NCBI GenBank assembly: GCA_030432655.1
Contig: JAUILA010000013.1
Coordinates: 62,001 to 126,000, forward strand
Reading direction: 5' to 3'
DNA from: Bacteroidia bacterium
GTDB lineage: Bacteria; Bacteroidota; Bacteroidia; Cytophagales; Cyclobacteriaceae
DNA length: 64,000 nt
Positions 1 to 8,527 of the stretch are shown one piece after another. Both the position numbers and the translations under genes were made by a program. Every line of letters begins with the position of its first letter. The stretch's first letter is position 1. A model generated the notes under the pieces. It ran no database searches. It saw only the letters and a program-made list of their open reading frames with translations, and had not been told where the DNA came from.

Positions 1-87
1 TTTTTGAGAGCATAAACTTAACTTTACCGGTCCACGAAGATCATGGATATGGCGGACAGGGTCAAACACACCTGACAAAAATAAGCA

Positions 88-1314
88 TTATAGCCTTATT
101 GACTTTGTTAAGTATCTCGTTTCATTTCCGGAAATTTGAACCAGCGAACCATTGATATGAGTGCTCGGCTCTTTCAATTCGACTTCAACTTTCAGATTCT
201 CCAGAGTGCCATGCGGAGTCGTTTCAAAAAACGTATCCGGAAATGATGGATAAGAACTGTAATCCACCGATTCATCATAAATAGTAACAAACCATGAAAT
301 ATCCGGGGTATAAATGGTATACTCCAAATGAGAATATTGTCCGGTTCCTGATAATCTGAAAGTACCTGGCGTCGCATCTTGTATTTCCAAGTCACCTTCA
401 ATTAAAGATGGAACACCGGGGTGATCCCCACGATAATAAGATGTGTGATCAACAAAATAATATTTACCCGTACTCAAAGATTCACCAATAGCCGCTCTTG
501 TCTCAAAAGATTTAAAGACATCAAAATCCGGAACCCGGATTTCCGGCTTCTCGCTGGCGTTCGTTGATGGTGTTTCAAATATTGTAATGGGATATTGCAG
601 ACGTCCATCTCTGTCTTCAGGTGTAGCTTTCATTATTATATAAGGGCTGAAATCACTGAAATCGTTTGTGAAATCATAATCCAATAAGACAAGGTCACTT
701 AGGGGAGATAAATCCTCCTGGCCAATCCTGAGTGTATCACCGTCGAAATCAAAATTTTCGATGAACAAATATCCATCGTTCTCATCCTTATCAAATTCAT
801 CCCTTATGAAATACAGCATGTCAGCATTCTCAAAAAATCTGCCGGCAGTCTGATAATAGGTACCGTAATTATTTTGATAGAAAAGACCTGCCTGAAGGAT
901 CCATGGTACGATTTCCGTATTAAATTTAATAGGTAACCTTCTTATCTCATTACCGAACTCAAAATCCGGATAACCGTCAACATGAAGAGTATCCTCATTG
1001 TATCCCATGTAAGAACGAAGTTGAAATTTCTCGGCATCATATAAAGCTATGTGTACGCTGAATTTTTCATATCCTGATAAATCGAACTCGTAGTTCCCTC
1101 CAGGCTCCACTTCCAGAAATTCCAGCAAGGTATTTTCAGTATCTGTGAAAAGGACGGCATAATTTCCAACATAATTCGGTTCCCCTATAGTCAGGCGGAA
1201 CATAACCGTCGGATCGGGGACGGGAACCGGATCAGTGGAATCTTCACTGCAGGAAATTATTCCCCCAAGTAAAAACAATGTAGTAATCCTGAGAAGCAAG
1301 CTGTGTAATTTCAT
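88..1314 (-). CDS. Lipoprotein of unknown function
   Basis: Predicted lipoprotein, probably surface or outer-membrane anchored. The N-terminus has a basic residue, a hydrophobic stretch and a lipobox GIISC, with the acylated cysteine at residue 22. A Ser/Glu/Asp and Pro/Val linker (residues 23-36) typical of a tether follows. The remaining roughly 370 residues are rich in Asp, Tyr, Phe and Gly and look beta-rich; no catalytic motif is recognisable. It is the last gene of a minus-strand run and lies 82 bp beyond the MacB-like permease, so it may have its own promoter. The protein ends naturally inside the window. No family is recognised; only the envelope location is supported. Confidence 0.75.
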   Translation of the reverse strand: MKLHSLLLRITTLFLLGGIISCSEDSTDPVPVPDPTVMFRLTIGEPNYVGNYAVLFTDTENTLLEFLEVEPGGNYEFDLSGYEKFSVHIALYDAEKFQLRSYMGYNEDTLHVDGYPDFEFGNEIRRLPIKFNTEIVPWILQAGLFYQNNYGTYYQTAGRFFENADMLYFIRDEFDKDENDGYLFIENFDFDGDTLRIGQEDLSPLSDLVLLDYDFTNDFSDFSPYIIMKATPEDRDGRLQYPITIFETPSTNASEKPEIRVPDFDVFKSFETRAAIGESLSTGKYYFVDHTSYYRGDHPGVPSLIEGDLEIQDATPGTFRLSGTGQYSHLEYTIYTPDISWFVTIYDESVDYSSYPSFPDTFFETTPHGTLENLKVEVELKEPSTHINGSLVQISGNETRYLTKSIRL

Positions 1315-1353
1315 CTAGTTATTATTTTTCTAATAAGCTTAATGATATGAATT

Positions 1354-1381
1354 TTTACGGCAAGAAACTAAATTCCGTAAA
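1354..1381. other. Inverted repeat between permease and lipoprotein genes
   Basis: TTTACGG (1354-1360) and CCGTAAA (1375-1381) form a perfect 7-bp dyad with a 14-nt spacer. It lies in the 82-bp gap upstream of the lipoprotein start at 1314 and downstream of the permease stop at 1397. No T-run follows on either strand, so a Rho-independent terminator is unlikely. An operator or mRNA hairpin is possible. Function is inferred only from position. Confidence 0.3.
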
Positions 1382-1396
1382 TTTCGCTTGCGTAGT

Positions 1397-2617
1397 TTAC
1401 TCATGCCGGATCGCCTCCACCGGATCCAGCCGGGAAGCCTTGAGCGCGGGGTAGGTGCCGAATGCCACCCCGATCACCACAGCCAGGATGCCAACAATAA
1501 TAAGTGTATTCACCGTAAAGGCCGCCTGGAACGGCGCCTCCGTAACGGCCCGGAGAATGGGCACAATGCCCAGAGTCAGCAGAATGCCTGCGATCAGTCC
1601 CAGGAAGCTGCCCAGTCCGGATATGGTCACCGACTCCGACAGGAACTGCAACAGGATCTGCTGCTTTTTGGCCCCGACTGCTTTCCGGATACCAATTTCC
1701 CGGATCCGTTCGGTGACAGAAATGATCATGACATTCATGATACCGATCCCGCCGACGACCACCGATACCCCGACAATAAGTCCCATGATGATCCTGAACA
1801 ACAAAAATCCCCGGTTTACCTGTTCGACGCGAAATTCATTGGTCTGCACCCGCATATCGTGGTCCCCCAGGTGCTCCAGCATCCAGGCTTTAACCTTTGC
1901 CTCGATCACCGGCACCTGGGTAACATCCTCCGCCCTGATCGTATAACCAAGCCGCTTACTTTCTAAATAATTTCCGGGAACCGTAGCAAAAGGAAGGGCG
2001 ATCCCCGCCGGCTCATTCTCCCGCTGATTTTTTACCACCGCCTGAATAGTATACATCAATGAGTCGAAGCCCACTTTTCGCCCGGGTACATCAGGCAACT
2101 CCGTGTCAGGAAATAATTCATTCGCGCAATTCACATTGATAACTGCCACACGTTCCCCCGTCTTCATCATTTCTTCATCCGGCAGTGCCCCGGAAACCAC
2201 CTCCAGCCGGTCCACCGGCAGCCGGCTGATAAACTGCACCATTCCCCCCACTTTCGCAGTGTCTCCCGCATGGATCCTGGACGCAAAGGACAGCATTGCT
2301 GTACCTTTCCCGGGTATGCCGGCTTCGGCCATCATCTGTTCAAACTGATCATAATCCAGCGCATTAATGGAATCCTTGGACATACGTACGCCATCCATCA
2401 CCTCAGTCGTTTCCGTGCTGATCATTACCGCTTCGAGCGACGTGGTGGACGAGATCTGCTCAAGGGCATATTTCTCCATTCCGTCAATCATGGAAAGAAT
2501 GATCACCAGCGCGGCCACCCCGATGACGATGCCCAGGATCGACAAGAGGGTATGCAATAAATTTTTTCTAACATGGGAGAATGCTTCGGCCAGCATTCCA
2601 ATCAAACGCCTTATCAT
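1397..2617 (-). CDS. MacB/FtsX-type ABC transporter permease
   Basis: Inner-membrane permease of the MacB/LolCE class, which uses ATP hydrolysis by a partner ATPase to move substrates or lipoproteins at the periplasmic face. Visible parts are an N-terminal transmembrane helix (about residues 20-41), a periplasmic MacB core domain (about 45-265) and a C-terminal FtsX domain with three helices. The family hallmarks ERIREIGIRKAVGA and the closing ALKASRLDPVEAIRHE are both present. At 406 residues it is the normal size for a stand-alone permease. No ATPase gene is next to it; the nearest candidate ATPase of the right class is at 19905-20630, not linked. Upstream, gmhA ends 57 bp away. Substrate unknown. 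Confidence 0.88.
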   Translation of the reverse strand: MIRRLIGMLAEAFSHVRKNLLHTLLSILGIVIGVAALVIILSMIDGMEKYALEQISSTTSLEAVMISTETTEVMDGVRMSKDSINALDYDQFEQMMAEAGIPGKGTAMLSFASRIHAGDTAKVGGMVQFISRLPVDRLEVVSGALPDEEMMKTGERVAVINVNCANELFPDTELPDVPGRKVGFDSLMYTIQAVVKNQRENEPAGIALPFATVPGNYLESKRLGYTIRAEDVTQVPVIEAKVKAWMLEHLGDHDMRVQTNEFRVEQVNRGFLLFRIIMGLIVGVSVVVGGIGIMNVMIISVTERIREIGIRKAVGAKKQQILLQFLSESVTISGLGSFLGLIAGILLTLGIVPILRAVTEAPFQAAFTVNTLIIVGILAVVIGVAFGTYPALKASRLDPVEAIRHE

Positions 2618-2674
2618 AGCTTTGCTTTTTTGTAAGACTGCAGGCAGCGGCAGAAGTTACAGTCGTACGGGACT

Positions 2675-3253
2675 TTAATTCCCCGCTACTTCGCGCTCGA
2701 TCAGCAGAATAAGCATATGGATGACTTTTATGTGTACCTCCTGGATCCTGTCTGCAAATCCATCATGAGCAACATCAATCACCACATCAGCCAGTGGTGC
2801 CAGCTTACCTCCTCCCTTCCCGGTGAGGGCCACTACCTTAATGCCCGATTCCTGTGCACGACGTACAGCCTCCAGTACATTCGGAGAATTTCCGGAAGTG
2901 GAAATCGCCAGCAGTACATCTCCTTTGCGCCCCACCGCTTCCACGTACCTGGCAAAAACCGCATCATACCCGTAATCATTTCCAACACAGGTGAGGTGAC
3001 TGGGATCAGAAATAGCAATGGCCGGAAGTCCCCGGCGGTCTTCCCGGTAACGCCCGGTGAGCTCTTCGGCAAAATGCATCGCGTCACACATTGACCCCCC
3101 GTTCCCACAGGACAAGGCCTTGTTTCCCTGCCGGATCGCCTCTGAAAATAAACGTGCGGCATGTTCAACGGCCGCAATCCGCTCAGGATCCTGTCTGAAT
3201 CGGTCAAGCACACTGGCTGCCGAAGCTAACTCGGCCTCAATGATCTCCTTCAT
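2675..3253 (-). CDS. gmhA: Phosphoheptose isomerase (D-sedoheptulose 7-phosphate isomerase)
   Basis: Converts sedoheptulose 7-phosphate to D-glycero-heptose 7-phosphate, the first step toward ADP-heptose for the lipopolysaccharide core. It is a cytoplasmic SIS-domain protein of 192 residues, the same length as the E. coli enzyme. The SIS signature GNGGS (50-54) and STSGNSPN are present. The expected zinc ligands are visible with correct spacing: H60 and E64 in the HFAEE segment, Q171 and H179 near the C-terminus. Its start overlaps the stop of the upstream membrane-protein gene by 17 bp, suggesting translational coupling. Location near an MsbA-type exporter and a Wzi-like protein fits an LPS/capsule role. 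Confidence 0.93.
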   Translation of the reverse strand: MKEIIEAELASAASVLDRFRQDPERIAAVEHAARLFSEAIRQGNKALSCGNGGSMCDAMHFAEELTGRYREDRRGLPAIAISDPSHLTCVGNDYGYDAVFARYVEAVGRKGDVLLAISTSGNSPNVLEAVRRAQESGIKVVALTGKGGGKLAPLADVVIDVAHDGFADRIQEVHIKVIHMLILLIEREVAGN

Positions 3254-3641
3254 GGTCTGTTTTCGGTTTATCTTTCGGAGGTTCGGTACTGGTCATGCCC
3301 GTGTCGGTGGACTTTTTTCTCTCAATCCCTTTGGCATCCTGCAGGTCATACAATTTGGCTTTAAGCGAATTGACTTCTCCCTCCAGTTTCGCAACCTTTT
3401 TTTTATGGCTTCTGATCTGAAGATTTACCAGTAAAAGATTGATCAGATAAAGTATTAGACCAAAGATGACAAATGGTATTACATATGACTTATTAATAAG
3501 CAAATTTTCATTATTCAAAAATTTACCTATCTCTTCAAAATCATTCTCACTAACAATGTCAATCAAGACTTTGGCACCAAAAAAAAGTAAGAAATGAAAG
3601 ATAAAATAGATCAGGTAAAAGATGTATTTGGGGGTGCTCAT
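3237..3641 (-). CDS. Small membrane protein with coiled coil, unknown function
   Basis: A 134-residue protein with two likely transmembrane helices (about residues 8-28 and 53-75). A heptad-like basic coiled coil follows (about 78-105, with [17 protein letters not shown]), then a charged Thr/Pro/Lys/Asp tail. No enzyme motif is seen. The gene overlaps gmhA by 17 bp and lies 37 bp after the MsbA-type exporter gene, so it is probably co-expressed with LPS functions. It resembles small scaffold or regulatory membrane proteins in layout only; no family is recognised and no function is claimed. Confidence 0.7.
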   Translation of the reverse strand: MSTPKYIFYLIYFIFHFLLFFGAKVLIDIVSENDFEEIGKFLNNENLLINKSYVIPFVIFGLILYLINLLLVNLQIRSHKKKVAKLEGEVNSLKAKLYDLQDAKGIERKKSTDTGMTSTEPPKDKPKTDHEGDH

Positions 3642-3678
3642 AGGTGCGCTGGTTTGTGTTTAAAACTACAAAACTTTA

Positions 3679-5505
3679 CTAAGTATTCTGCATGGCGCTC
3701 AGCTTTTTGTACAGCCCTCCGGCGGCAAGCAATGCCTCGTGTGTTCCTTGTTCAATGATCCTGCCGCCCTGTATCACAATGATCTTGTCAGCATGCTGAA
3801 TCGTACTCAGGCGATGCGCGATAACCAGCGATGTCCGGTTCTTCATGAGGTTGGACAGGGCCTCCTGCACCAGCCGTTCTGACTCAGAATCCAGCGCCGA
3901 AGTTGCCTCGTCCAGGATAAGGATGGGCGGATTTTTCATAACCGCCCGGGCAATGCTCAGCCGCTGCCGCTGGCCACCGCTCAGTTTCATGCCCCGCTCC
4001 CCGATATTGGTCTGATATCCTTCCGACAGTTCAGTGATAAAAGAATGTGCATTGGCAATTTTCGCCGCGCGTTCCACCGACTCTTCCGTAGCATTCTCCA
4101 TCCCGAATGCTATATTATTGTACACGGTGTCATTGAAAAGGATTGACTCCTGCGTCACAATTCCCAGCTTTTCCCGCAAGGACCGTACGGTATAAGCCGG
4201 AAGAGGCTTTCCGTCCAGCAGAATCTCTCCTTCCGTCGGATCATAAAAACGCGGTACCAGGTCGGCCAGGGTTGATTTACCACCTCCCGACGGACCCACC
4301 AGCGCTACGGTCTGGCCTTTTTTAAGCTCCAGTTCAATATCCGAAAGCACCTTTTCCTTGTTGTAGGCAAAACTGACATTGGCAAACCGGATGGAATCAT
4401 TAAACTGCTCCAGTTCGACTGCGCCCGGCACGTCCTTGATATTTGGTTCCGCATCTACCACACTGAATATCCGGTCGGCAGAAACAATTCCCTTCTGTAT
4501 ACCTGACAACCCCTGGGTAAAGGCTTTTGCCGGGGAAATGATCTGGGAGAATATGGCGAGGTAGGCCAGGAATTCCTCTGGCTGGAGGGCTGACGTCTCA
4601 TTCAGCACCAGGGATCCGCCGTAATAAAGGATGACGAGGAATATGCTGATCCCAAGAAATTCCGAGACCGGCGACCCGAGCTCCTTTTTATACGAGTAGG
4701 ACATATTTACATGCCGGTAGTAATCCGTTTCCTCATCCACCTTATTCCGAACATAGGGTTCGGCTGTAAACGCCTTGATGATCCGCATACCGCCAAGTGT
4801 CTCATCCAGGATGTTCAGGATACGGCCGAGAGATTCCTGGCTTTGCATAGCGCGCTTTTTCAGCCGCCTGACTATTTCAGCCATGGCTCCGCCTGCCACC
4901 GGAAGGACGATCAGCGTGAATATGGTCAGGTCAAAGCTCATGTAGAACAGGATCACGAAGTAAACGATGATCGTCACAGGCTCCCTAAACAACGATTTCG
5001 GACTGTTCAGAATGGAAATGTCCACCTCCTGGATATCATTGGTCACCCTGGACATCAAATCTCCCTTGCGCTGGTCGGTAAAATACCCCAGGTGCATGGC
5101 GGTGATCTTGTCGTAAATGTCGATCCGCATATACTTGAGAATATCCAGCCTGATCTTTGCGATCAGGATCGCCGAAATGTACCGGAAGAGATTGGTCAGA
5201 AAAACCGATATTAAAACGGTAAGACACACAAAAAGTAAGGCATCCAGCTTGCCGGATTCAGCAATGATCGTCGTAAAATAATGATCGAAAACGCCCGTGA
5301 AGTAATCAATGGTAGGTGAGAATTCCTCAGGCAGCGGGGCTACTTCCAGGTTACTGCTTTTCAGGAAGAGGATCTCAAGGAGCGGGATCAGAAGGGTTAT
5401 GTTAACCGCACTGAAGACAACGCCCAGCAGTACAAAAAAGGCGTACATCGGCACCCTGACCCCCAGATTCTTCGCATAGGTAAATACCCTGAAAAACGTT
5501 TTCAT
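3679..5505 (-). CDS. MsbA-type ABC exporter (fused transmembrane and ATPase domains)
   Basis: Homodimeric ABC exporter half-transporter of the lipid A/multidrug (MsbA, type IV) family. The N-terminal six-helix domain covers about residues 1-340. The ATPase domain carries Walker A GPSGGGKST (404-412), signature LSGGQ (508-512), Walker B ILILDEATSALD (about 528-539) and a switch histidine in the IAHRLST motif. The 608-residue length is typical. It sits between a Wzi-like outer-membrane protein gene (22 bp upstream) and a small membrane protein followed by gmhA. A role in lipid A-core flipping or another envelope lipid is the best inference; a peptide or drug exporter cannot be excluded from sequence alone. 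Confidence 0.9.
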   Translation of the reverse strand: MKTFFRVFTYAKNLGVRVPMYAFFVLLGVVFSAVNITLLIPLLEILFLKSSNLEVAPLPEEFSPTIDYFTGVFDHYFTTIIAESGKLDALLFVCLTVLISVFLTNLFRYISAILIAKIRLDILKYMRIDIYDKITAMHLGYFTDQRKGDLMSRVTNDIQEVDISILNSPKSLFREPVTIIVYFVILFYMSFDLTIFTLIVLPVAGGAMAEIVRRLKKRAMQSQESLGRILNILDETLGGMRIIKAFTAEPYVRNKVDEETDYYRHVNMSYSYKKELGSPVSEFLGISIFLVILYYGGSLVLNETSALQPEEFLAYLAIFSQIISPAKAFTQGLSGIQKGIVSADRIFSVVDAEPNIKDVPGAVELEQFNDSIRFANVSFAYNKEKVLSDIELELKKGQTVALVGPSGGGKSTLADLVPRFYDPTEGEILLDGKPLPAYTVRSLREKLGIVTQESILFNDTVYNNIAFGMENATEESVERAAKIANAHSFITELSEGYQTNIGERGMKLSGGQRQRLSIARAVMKNPPILILDEATSALDSESERLVQEALSNLMKNRTSLVIAHRLSTIQHADKIIVIQGGRIIEQGTHEALLAAGGLYKKLSAMQNT

Positions 5506-5527
5506 AATCTGGGGGCAAATCTACATA

Positions 5528-7213
5528 TTAAAACTCACTTACCCGTACCGGGATATTCCACCGGAGCGCCACGCTGGTATAATTGGTGGTGGCATCAAAG
5601 GGGTCATGCGCACTGTCCACCTTACGATAGACATGCTGCAGGTCGGCAAACAAATTATGCTTAAACTGGTACGTAGCCCGGAAACTCGCATAAAGCTGCT
5701 GGGTACTCACCCCCTGTGCGATCTCGTTACCGTAATTTTGCTCCCGGAGTGTATTTGGAATCAGGATATTGCCGCCCCAATCCGAATCAAGCGTATCCAG
5801 ACCATAATCGGAATACATCAGTTTTGCCGTCAGACTAAGTTTTGGAACCGGCTGAAAACGTGCGACCCCAACCACTTCCCTGAAATTAGCCCCGCGGGGA
5901 TGAGCCAATGGCTGCCAGTAATGGGAATAGGAACCTGACGGCGTATCGTGCGAATACATGTAGGGCCTGGCCAGGTTACCCTCCAGCTGCAAATCCAGGT
6001 GATCAAGGCCAAATGCATTGATCCATTCTCCGCCAGCCTGAATACCGAATTTATTACCCCACCATCCTTCCCCGGAAGTGAGTTCATCCAGCACCAGTTC
6101 GTCGATCGTCACCTGGCCGTATACGGAAAACCCCCTGGTCATAAGCCATCTTGCATCCAGACCGAGAATTACATTATCCGTACTGCCGTCCTGCTGCTCA
6201 ATGGCCCGGTAAAAAATGATGGGATTCAGGTATTTCCATTCAAATCTGGCATCCACGGTGGGATCCGGATTACTGTAAATGACTGATTCAAAAAGACCCA
6301 GGTTCAGTTTTTTCCCAATATTTATCTGTATCTGGTGAAAGGCAAGAAACTTATTCGGGAATCCTGAGGAACCTGTCAGTCCACTTGCATTTCCCTCTAT
6401 CTGTGCTGTCAGCTCCTGGACGAGCATGGTATATTTGATCTTCCAGACCTGTGCATCCACTTTCAGGAACAACGACGCTGGTCCGAAATCAGACAGGATC
6501 ATGCTCCGGTACCCGTTACCCATCCGGAACCTGTCGTGTCCGAACTGAAAATTGATATGACGGGTTGCCTGAAAACTGATGTAGCCGCGTGCTGTGAAGA
6601 AATCGTAGCCATTGTCCTTAAAGCCTTTCCAGAAAGCCTCCCCGGGTACAGTGAGTGTTTCACTGATGTGATCCCTGACATATCCGGGGTAGAATACCTG
6701 GTTTTCGCCCAGATAGGTATAAAAACCCACTTTTTTATCGATCATTCCCCGAACCTGCACACCCCGTGTATTAATAAATGGCGTGTAATCCGCATCCGAC
6801 GCAGTGCCGGCCCCGAGATAAAAGACCGGGTTGACATGAAGGTCGAAGGATGGTGTCTGTACACTGTACAGATCAGATTTTTTCCGGTAAAACACGTTTA
6901 AAAATGCCTTCTGGCTGTCGCTTTCATCGTTTTCAGCCCACTCCCAGTTATCATTCAGTAAGTACATGATGTTGAACTGATCAATCCGGTCGTCAAATTC
7001 GCCTGATGTATAAAGTGAATCAGCGAATAACGCCACCTGCTCCCGTGTATAGGGTTTCCAGCTGCTGAAAAAATAGGGATTGATTTGGCCCTGCAATATT
7101 TCGTACCGGTCAATTATGTGGTAATAATCGTCATTTAACGGAGCATTTACACTTTGGGACCAGCCTGCCGGCGCCACGACGGTAACCAGAAAAAAGAATA
7201 GGATTCTGCGCAT
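5528..7213 (-). CDS. Wzi-like outer-membrane beta-barrel (capsule assembly family)
   Basis: A 561-residue outer-membrane protein resembling the Bacteroidota capsule assembly Wzi family, whose E. coli member anchors capsule to the cell surface. It begins with a signal peptide (MRRILFFFLV, ending near GWSQ). The family-like opening segment on helical packing, with a YEILQGQI region, follows, then many alternating aromatic strands consistent with an 18-strand barrel. The start at 7213 is preferred over the one 21 bp upstream because it places the signal peptide at the N-terminus. The 22-bp spacing to the MsbA-type gene suggests an operon. Family assignment is by overall pattern rather than a single diagnostic motif. 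Confidence 0.75.
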   Translation of the reverse strand: MRRILFFFLVTVVAPAGWSQSVNAPLNDDYYHIIDRYEILQGQINPYFFSSWKPYTREQVALFADSLYTSGEFDDRIDQFNIMYLLNDNWEWAENDESDSQKAFLNVFYRKKSDLYSVQTPSFDLHVNPVFYLGAGTASDADYTPFINTRGVQVRGMIDKKVGFYTYLGENQVFYPGYVRDHISETLTVPGEAFWKGFKDNGYDFFTARGYISFQATRHINFQFGHDRFRMGNGYRSMILSDFGPASLFLKVDAQVWKIKYTMLVQELTAQIEGNASGLTGSSGFPNKFLAFHQIQINIGKKLNLGLFESVIYSNPDPTVDARFEWKYLNPIIFYRAIEQQDGSTDNVILGLDARWLMTRGFSVYGQVTIDELVLDELTSGEGWWGNKFGIQAGGEWINAFGLDHLDLQLEGNLARPYMYSHDTPSGSYSHYWQPLAHPRGANFREVVGVARFQPVPKLSLTAKLMYSDYGLDTLDSDWGGNILIPNTLREQNYGNEIAQGVSTQQLYASFRATYQFKHNLFADLQHVYRKVDSAHDPFDATTNYTSVALRWNIPVRVSEF

Positions 7214-7295
7214 ATTAAAAAAATATTGCCCCAAAATAAGGTAAATTTGTGAATCTGCGTAACCGTTGCCTGCCTGAGATTATTTCAAAGAAAAG

Positions 7296-7327
7296 TTTGG
7301 GCATATTCTGCTGAATGGTTAACTTTG
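7296..7327 (+). promoter_or_regulatory. Bacteroidota-type promoter for rpmE2
   Basis: TTTG at 7296-7299 and an exact TAnnTTTG match (TAACTTTG, 7320-7327) are separated by 20 bp, the spacing known for the primary sigma factor of Bacteroidota. Transcription would begin near 7332, giving a purine-rich leader of about 35 nt before the rpmE2 start at 7368. Confidence 0.6.
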
Positions 7328-7367
7328 TGCCTCTTTTGAGGAGAATGTAAAGAAAAGGCTTACAAAA

Positions 7368-7613
7368 ATGAAAAAAGACATACATCCGGAATACAGGGAA
7401 GTGATTTTCCACGATACTTCCAGCGATTACAAGTTTATGACCCGTTCGACGATCAAGTCGAGTGAGACGATCAAGTGGGAAGACGGTAACGAATATCCGC
7501 TGGTTAAGATAGAAGTAAGCTCCGCCTCACATCCTTTCTACACAGGTAAAAAACTGTTTGTGGATACTGCAGGACGTGTTGAGAAATTTAACAGGAAATA
7601 CAAGAAAAAGTAA
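7368..7613 (+). CDS. rpmE2: 50S ribosomal protein L31, type B
   Basis: An 81-residue ribosomal protein of the large subunit that helps bridge the two subunits. It opens with the family pattern [16 protein letters not shown] and ends with the basic FNRKYKKK tail. It has no cysteine, so it is the zinc-independent C-minus (type B) form. The gene is monocistronic and lies alone on the plus strand among minus-strand neighbours. It has its own promoter (7296-7327) and a strong terminator (7635-7672). Confidence 0.96.
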   Translation: MKKDIHPEYREVIFHDTSSDYKFMTRSTIKSSETIKWEDGNEYPLVKIEVSSASHPFYTGKKLFVDTAGRVEKFNRKYKKK

Positions 7614-7634
7614 TTTAAGGTCCCCCGTCATTAG

Positions 7635-7672
7635 AGGTCTTCGTGTTCGAGCATGAAGGCCTTTTTTATTTT
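7635..7672 (+). terminator. Rho-independent terminator after rpmE2
   Basis: AGGTCTTCGTG (7635-7645) pairs with CATGAAGGCCT (7652-7662), allowing G-U pairs, around a 6-nt loop. A T-rich tract (7662-7672) follows. It lies 22 bp after the rpmE2 stop codon and abuts the stop of the convergent gene at 7671. Confidence 0.85.
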
Positions 7673-8363
7673 ACTCGCCTGAAGACAAACGGATTCTCAT
7701 CCATTGCTCCGGTCTGAATGAGTAGGAATCCTCAGGCGAACCTGAAACAAGCGAATGCGTGGCGCAACCGTTCGCTTCGGCAGGCAACGCCAGTATCACA
7801 GAAGGATCGGCGGTGGTCATCAGTCCGACCGCCAGAAAAACCTTGTCTCCCTCCACCATTTTCCGGCTGATCAGAAATTCCGTCTGCCCCGCCGGCCCCA
7901 TCTCCATCGTATTGGCAACCCACGCGAAATCCGCAAGATATTTTTCCCGGGCCTTGATTGCCTCAGGGTCCATAGACGTTTCACGCATTGCCCAGTTAAA
8001 TTCTCCTTCCTTCAAATAAGAATCCCCGTTCTCAGCAAACCCCAGGCTTCCGAGTGCAGCCGAAGCATGCAGTATGCTCACATGGTCTGCGCCGGTTTGC
8101 AGGCACAAACTGGCAACATACAGCGAATCACTCTCAATTCCTATCCGAAGGTATTCCTGGTCTGAGGCAGCATATAAACGATAGGTATCGCCCTCAGCTA
8201 CGAGGTCCATTTCTGAAATTTCCGCTGTGGTCAGTTCGCCGTCCATAGACGCCACCACTCCAGTCTGACCCCAGGAACTGCCGGCCGTAACCATCGTAAC
8301 GAGAAGCAACATACACCACAACCTGGAGTAACAAGGAAGCAATTTCAGATCTATAGGATTCAT
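7671..8363 (-). CDS. Exported protein of unknown function
   Basis: A 230-residue protein with an N-terminal hydrophobic segment (about residues 14-31) ending near SSWGQ, consistent with a signal peptide with a longish n-region. The mature part resembles a DOMON/carbohydrate-binding-like beta domain in composition (YLRIGIESDSLYVASLCL), but no diagnostic motif is present. It is the only gene between rpmE2 and the divergent GlmU-like operon, so it is probably monocistronic. Two cysteines (in SLCL and NGCATH) could form a disulfide. No family is recognised with confidence. Confidence 0.65.
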   Translation of the reverse strand: MNPIDLKLLPCYSRLWCMLLLVTMVTAGSSWGQTGVVASMDGELTTAEISEMDLVAEGDTYRLYAASDQEYLRIGIESDSLYVASLCLQTGADHVSILHASAALGSLGFAENGDSYLKEGEFNWAMRETSMDPEAIKAREKYLADFAWVANTMEMGPAGQTEFLISRKMVEGDKVFLAVGLMTTADPSVILALPAEANGCATHSLVSGSPEDSYSFRPEQWMRIRLSSGE

Positions 8364-8399
8364 TGGTAACTATTCAACGGATTTCAGGGCACATGGGTT

Positions 8400-8423
8400 G
8401 GTTCAGCCTTTGCAAAGGGAACC
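8400..8423. promoter_or_regulatory. Palindromic site in divergent intergenic region
   Basis: The 12-bp perfect palindrome CCTTTGCAAAGG (8407-8418) is flanked by GGTTC (8400-8404) and GAACC (8419-8423). This makes an almost complete 24-bp dyad between the divergent genes at 8363 and 8528. It looks like a binding site for a dimeric regulator; the regulator is unknown. Confidence 0.4.
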
Positions 8424-8449
8424 TAAAACAGTTAACATTGTAACAGATG

Positions 8450-8468
8450 GTTCCCCGCACCGGGAAAC
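8450..8468 (+). other. Hairpin upstream of GlmU-like gene
   Basis: GTTCCCCG (8450-8457) can pair with CGGGAAAC (8461-8468) with one mismatch and a 3-nt loop. It is located 60 bp before the chosen start codon at 8528. There is no T-run. It may be a leader structure or part of an operator. Confidence 0.3.
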
Positions 8469-8527
8469 GGCCGTCATTGCATTTTATACATCTTAGTTTA
8501 TTCGATCATTCACGATATATTGACAGA

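Noticed and set aside
80-100. AATAAG/CTTATT hairpin at the lipoprotein stop codon
   Set aside because: Short, A/T-only stem overlapping the stop codon; too weak to call a terminator.
3-155. Frame open from the left edge on the plus strand (ends with a TGA at 153-155)
   Set aside because: It overlaps the lipoprotein CDS antisense by about 65 bp, shows no recognisable motif and may be chance. The C-terminus of an upstream plus-strand gene cannot be excluded, but I cannot support it.
1388-1966. ORFs of 192 and 163 codons on the plus strand opposite the MacB-like permease
   Set aside because: They are antisense shadows of a well-supported permease with strong family motifs.
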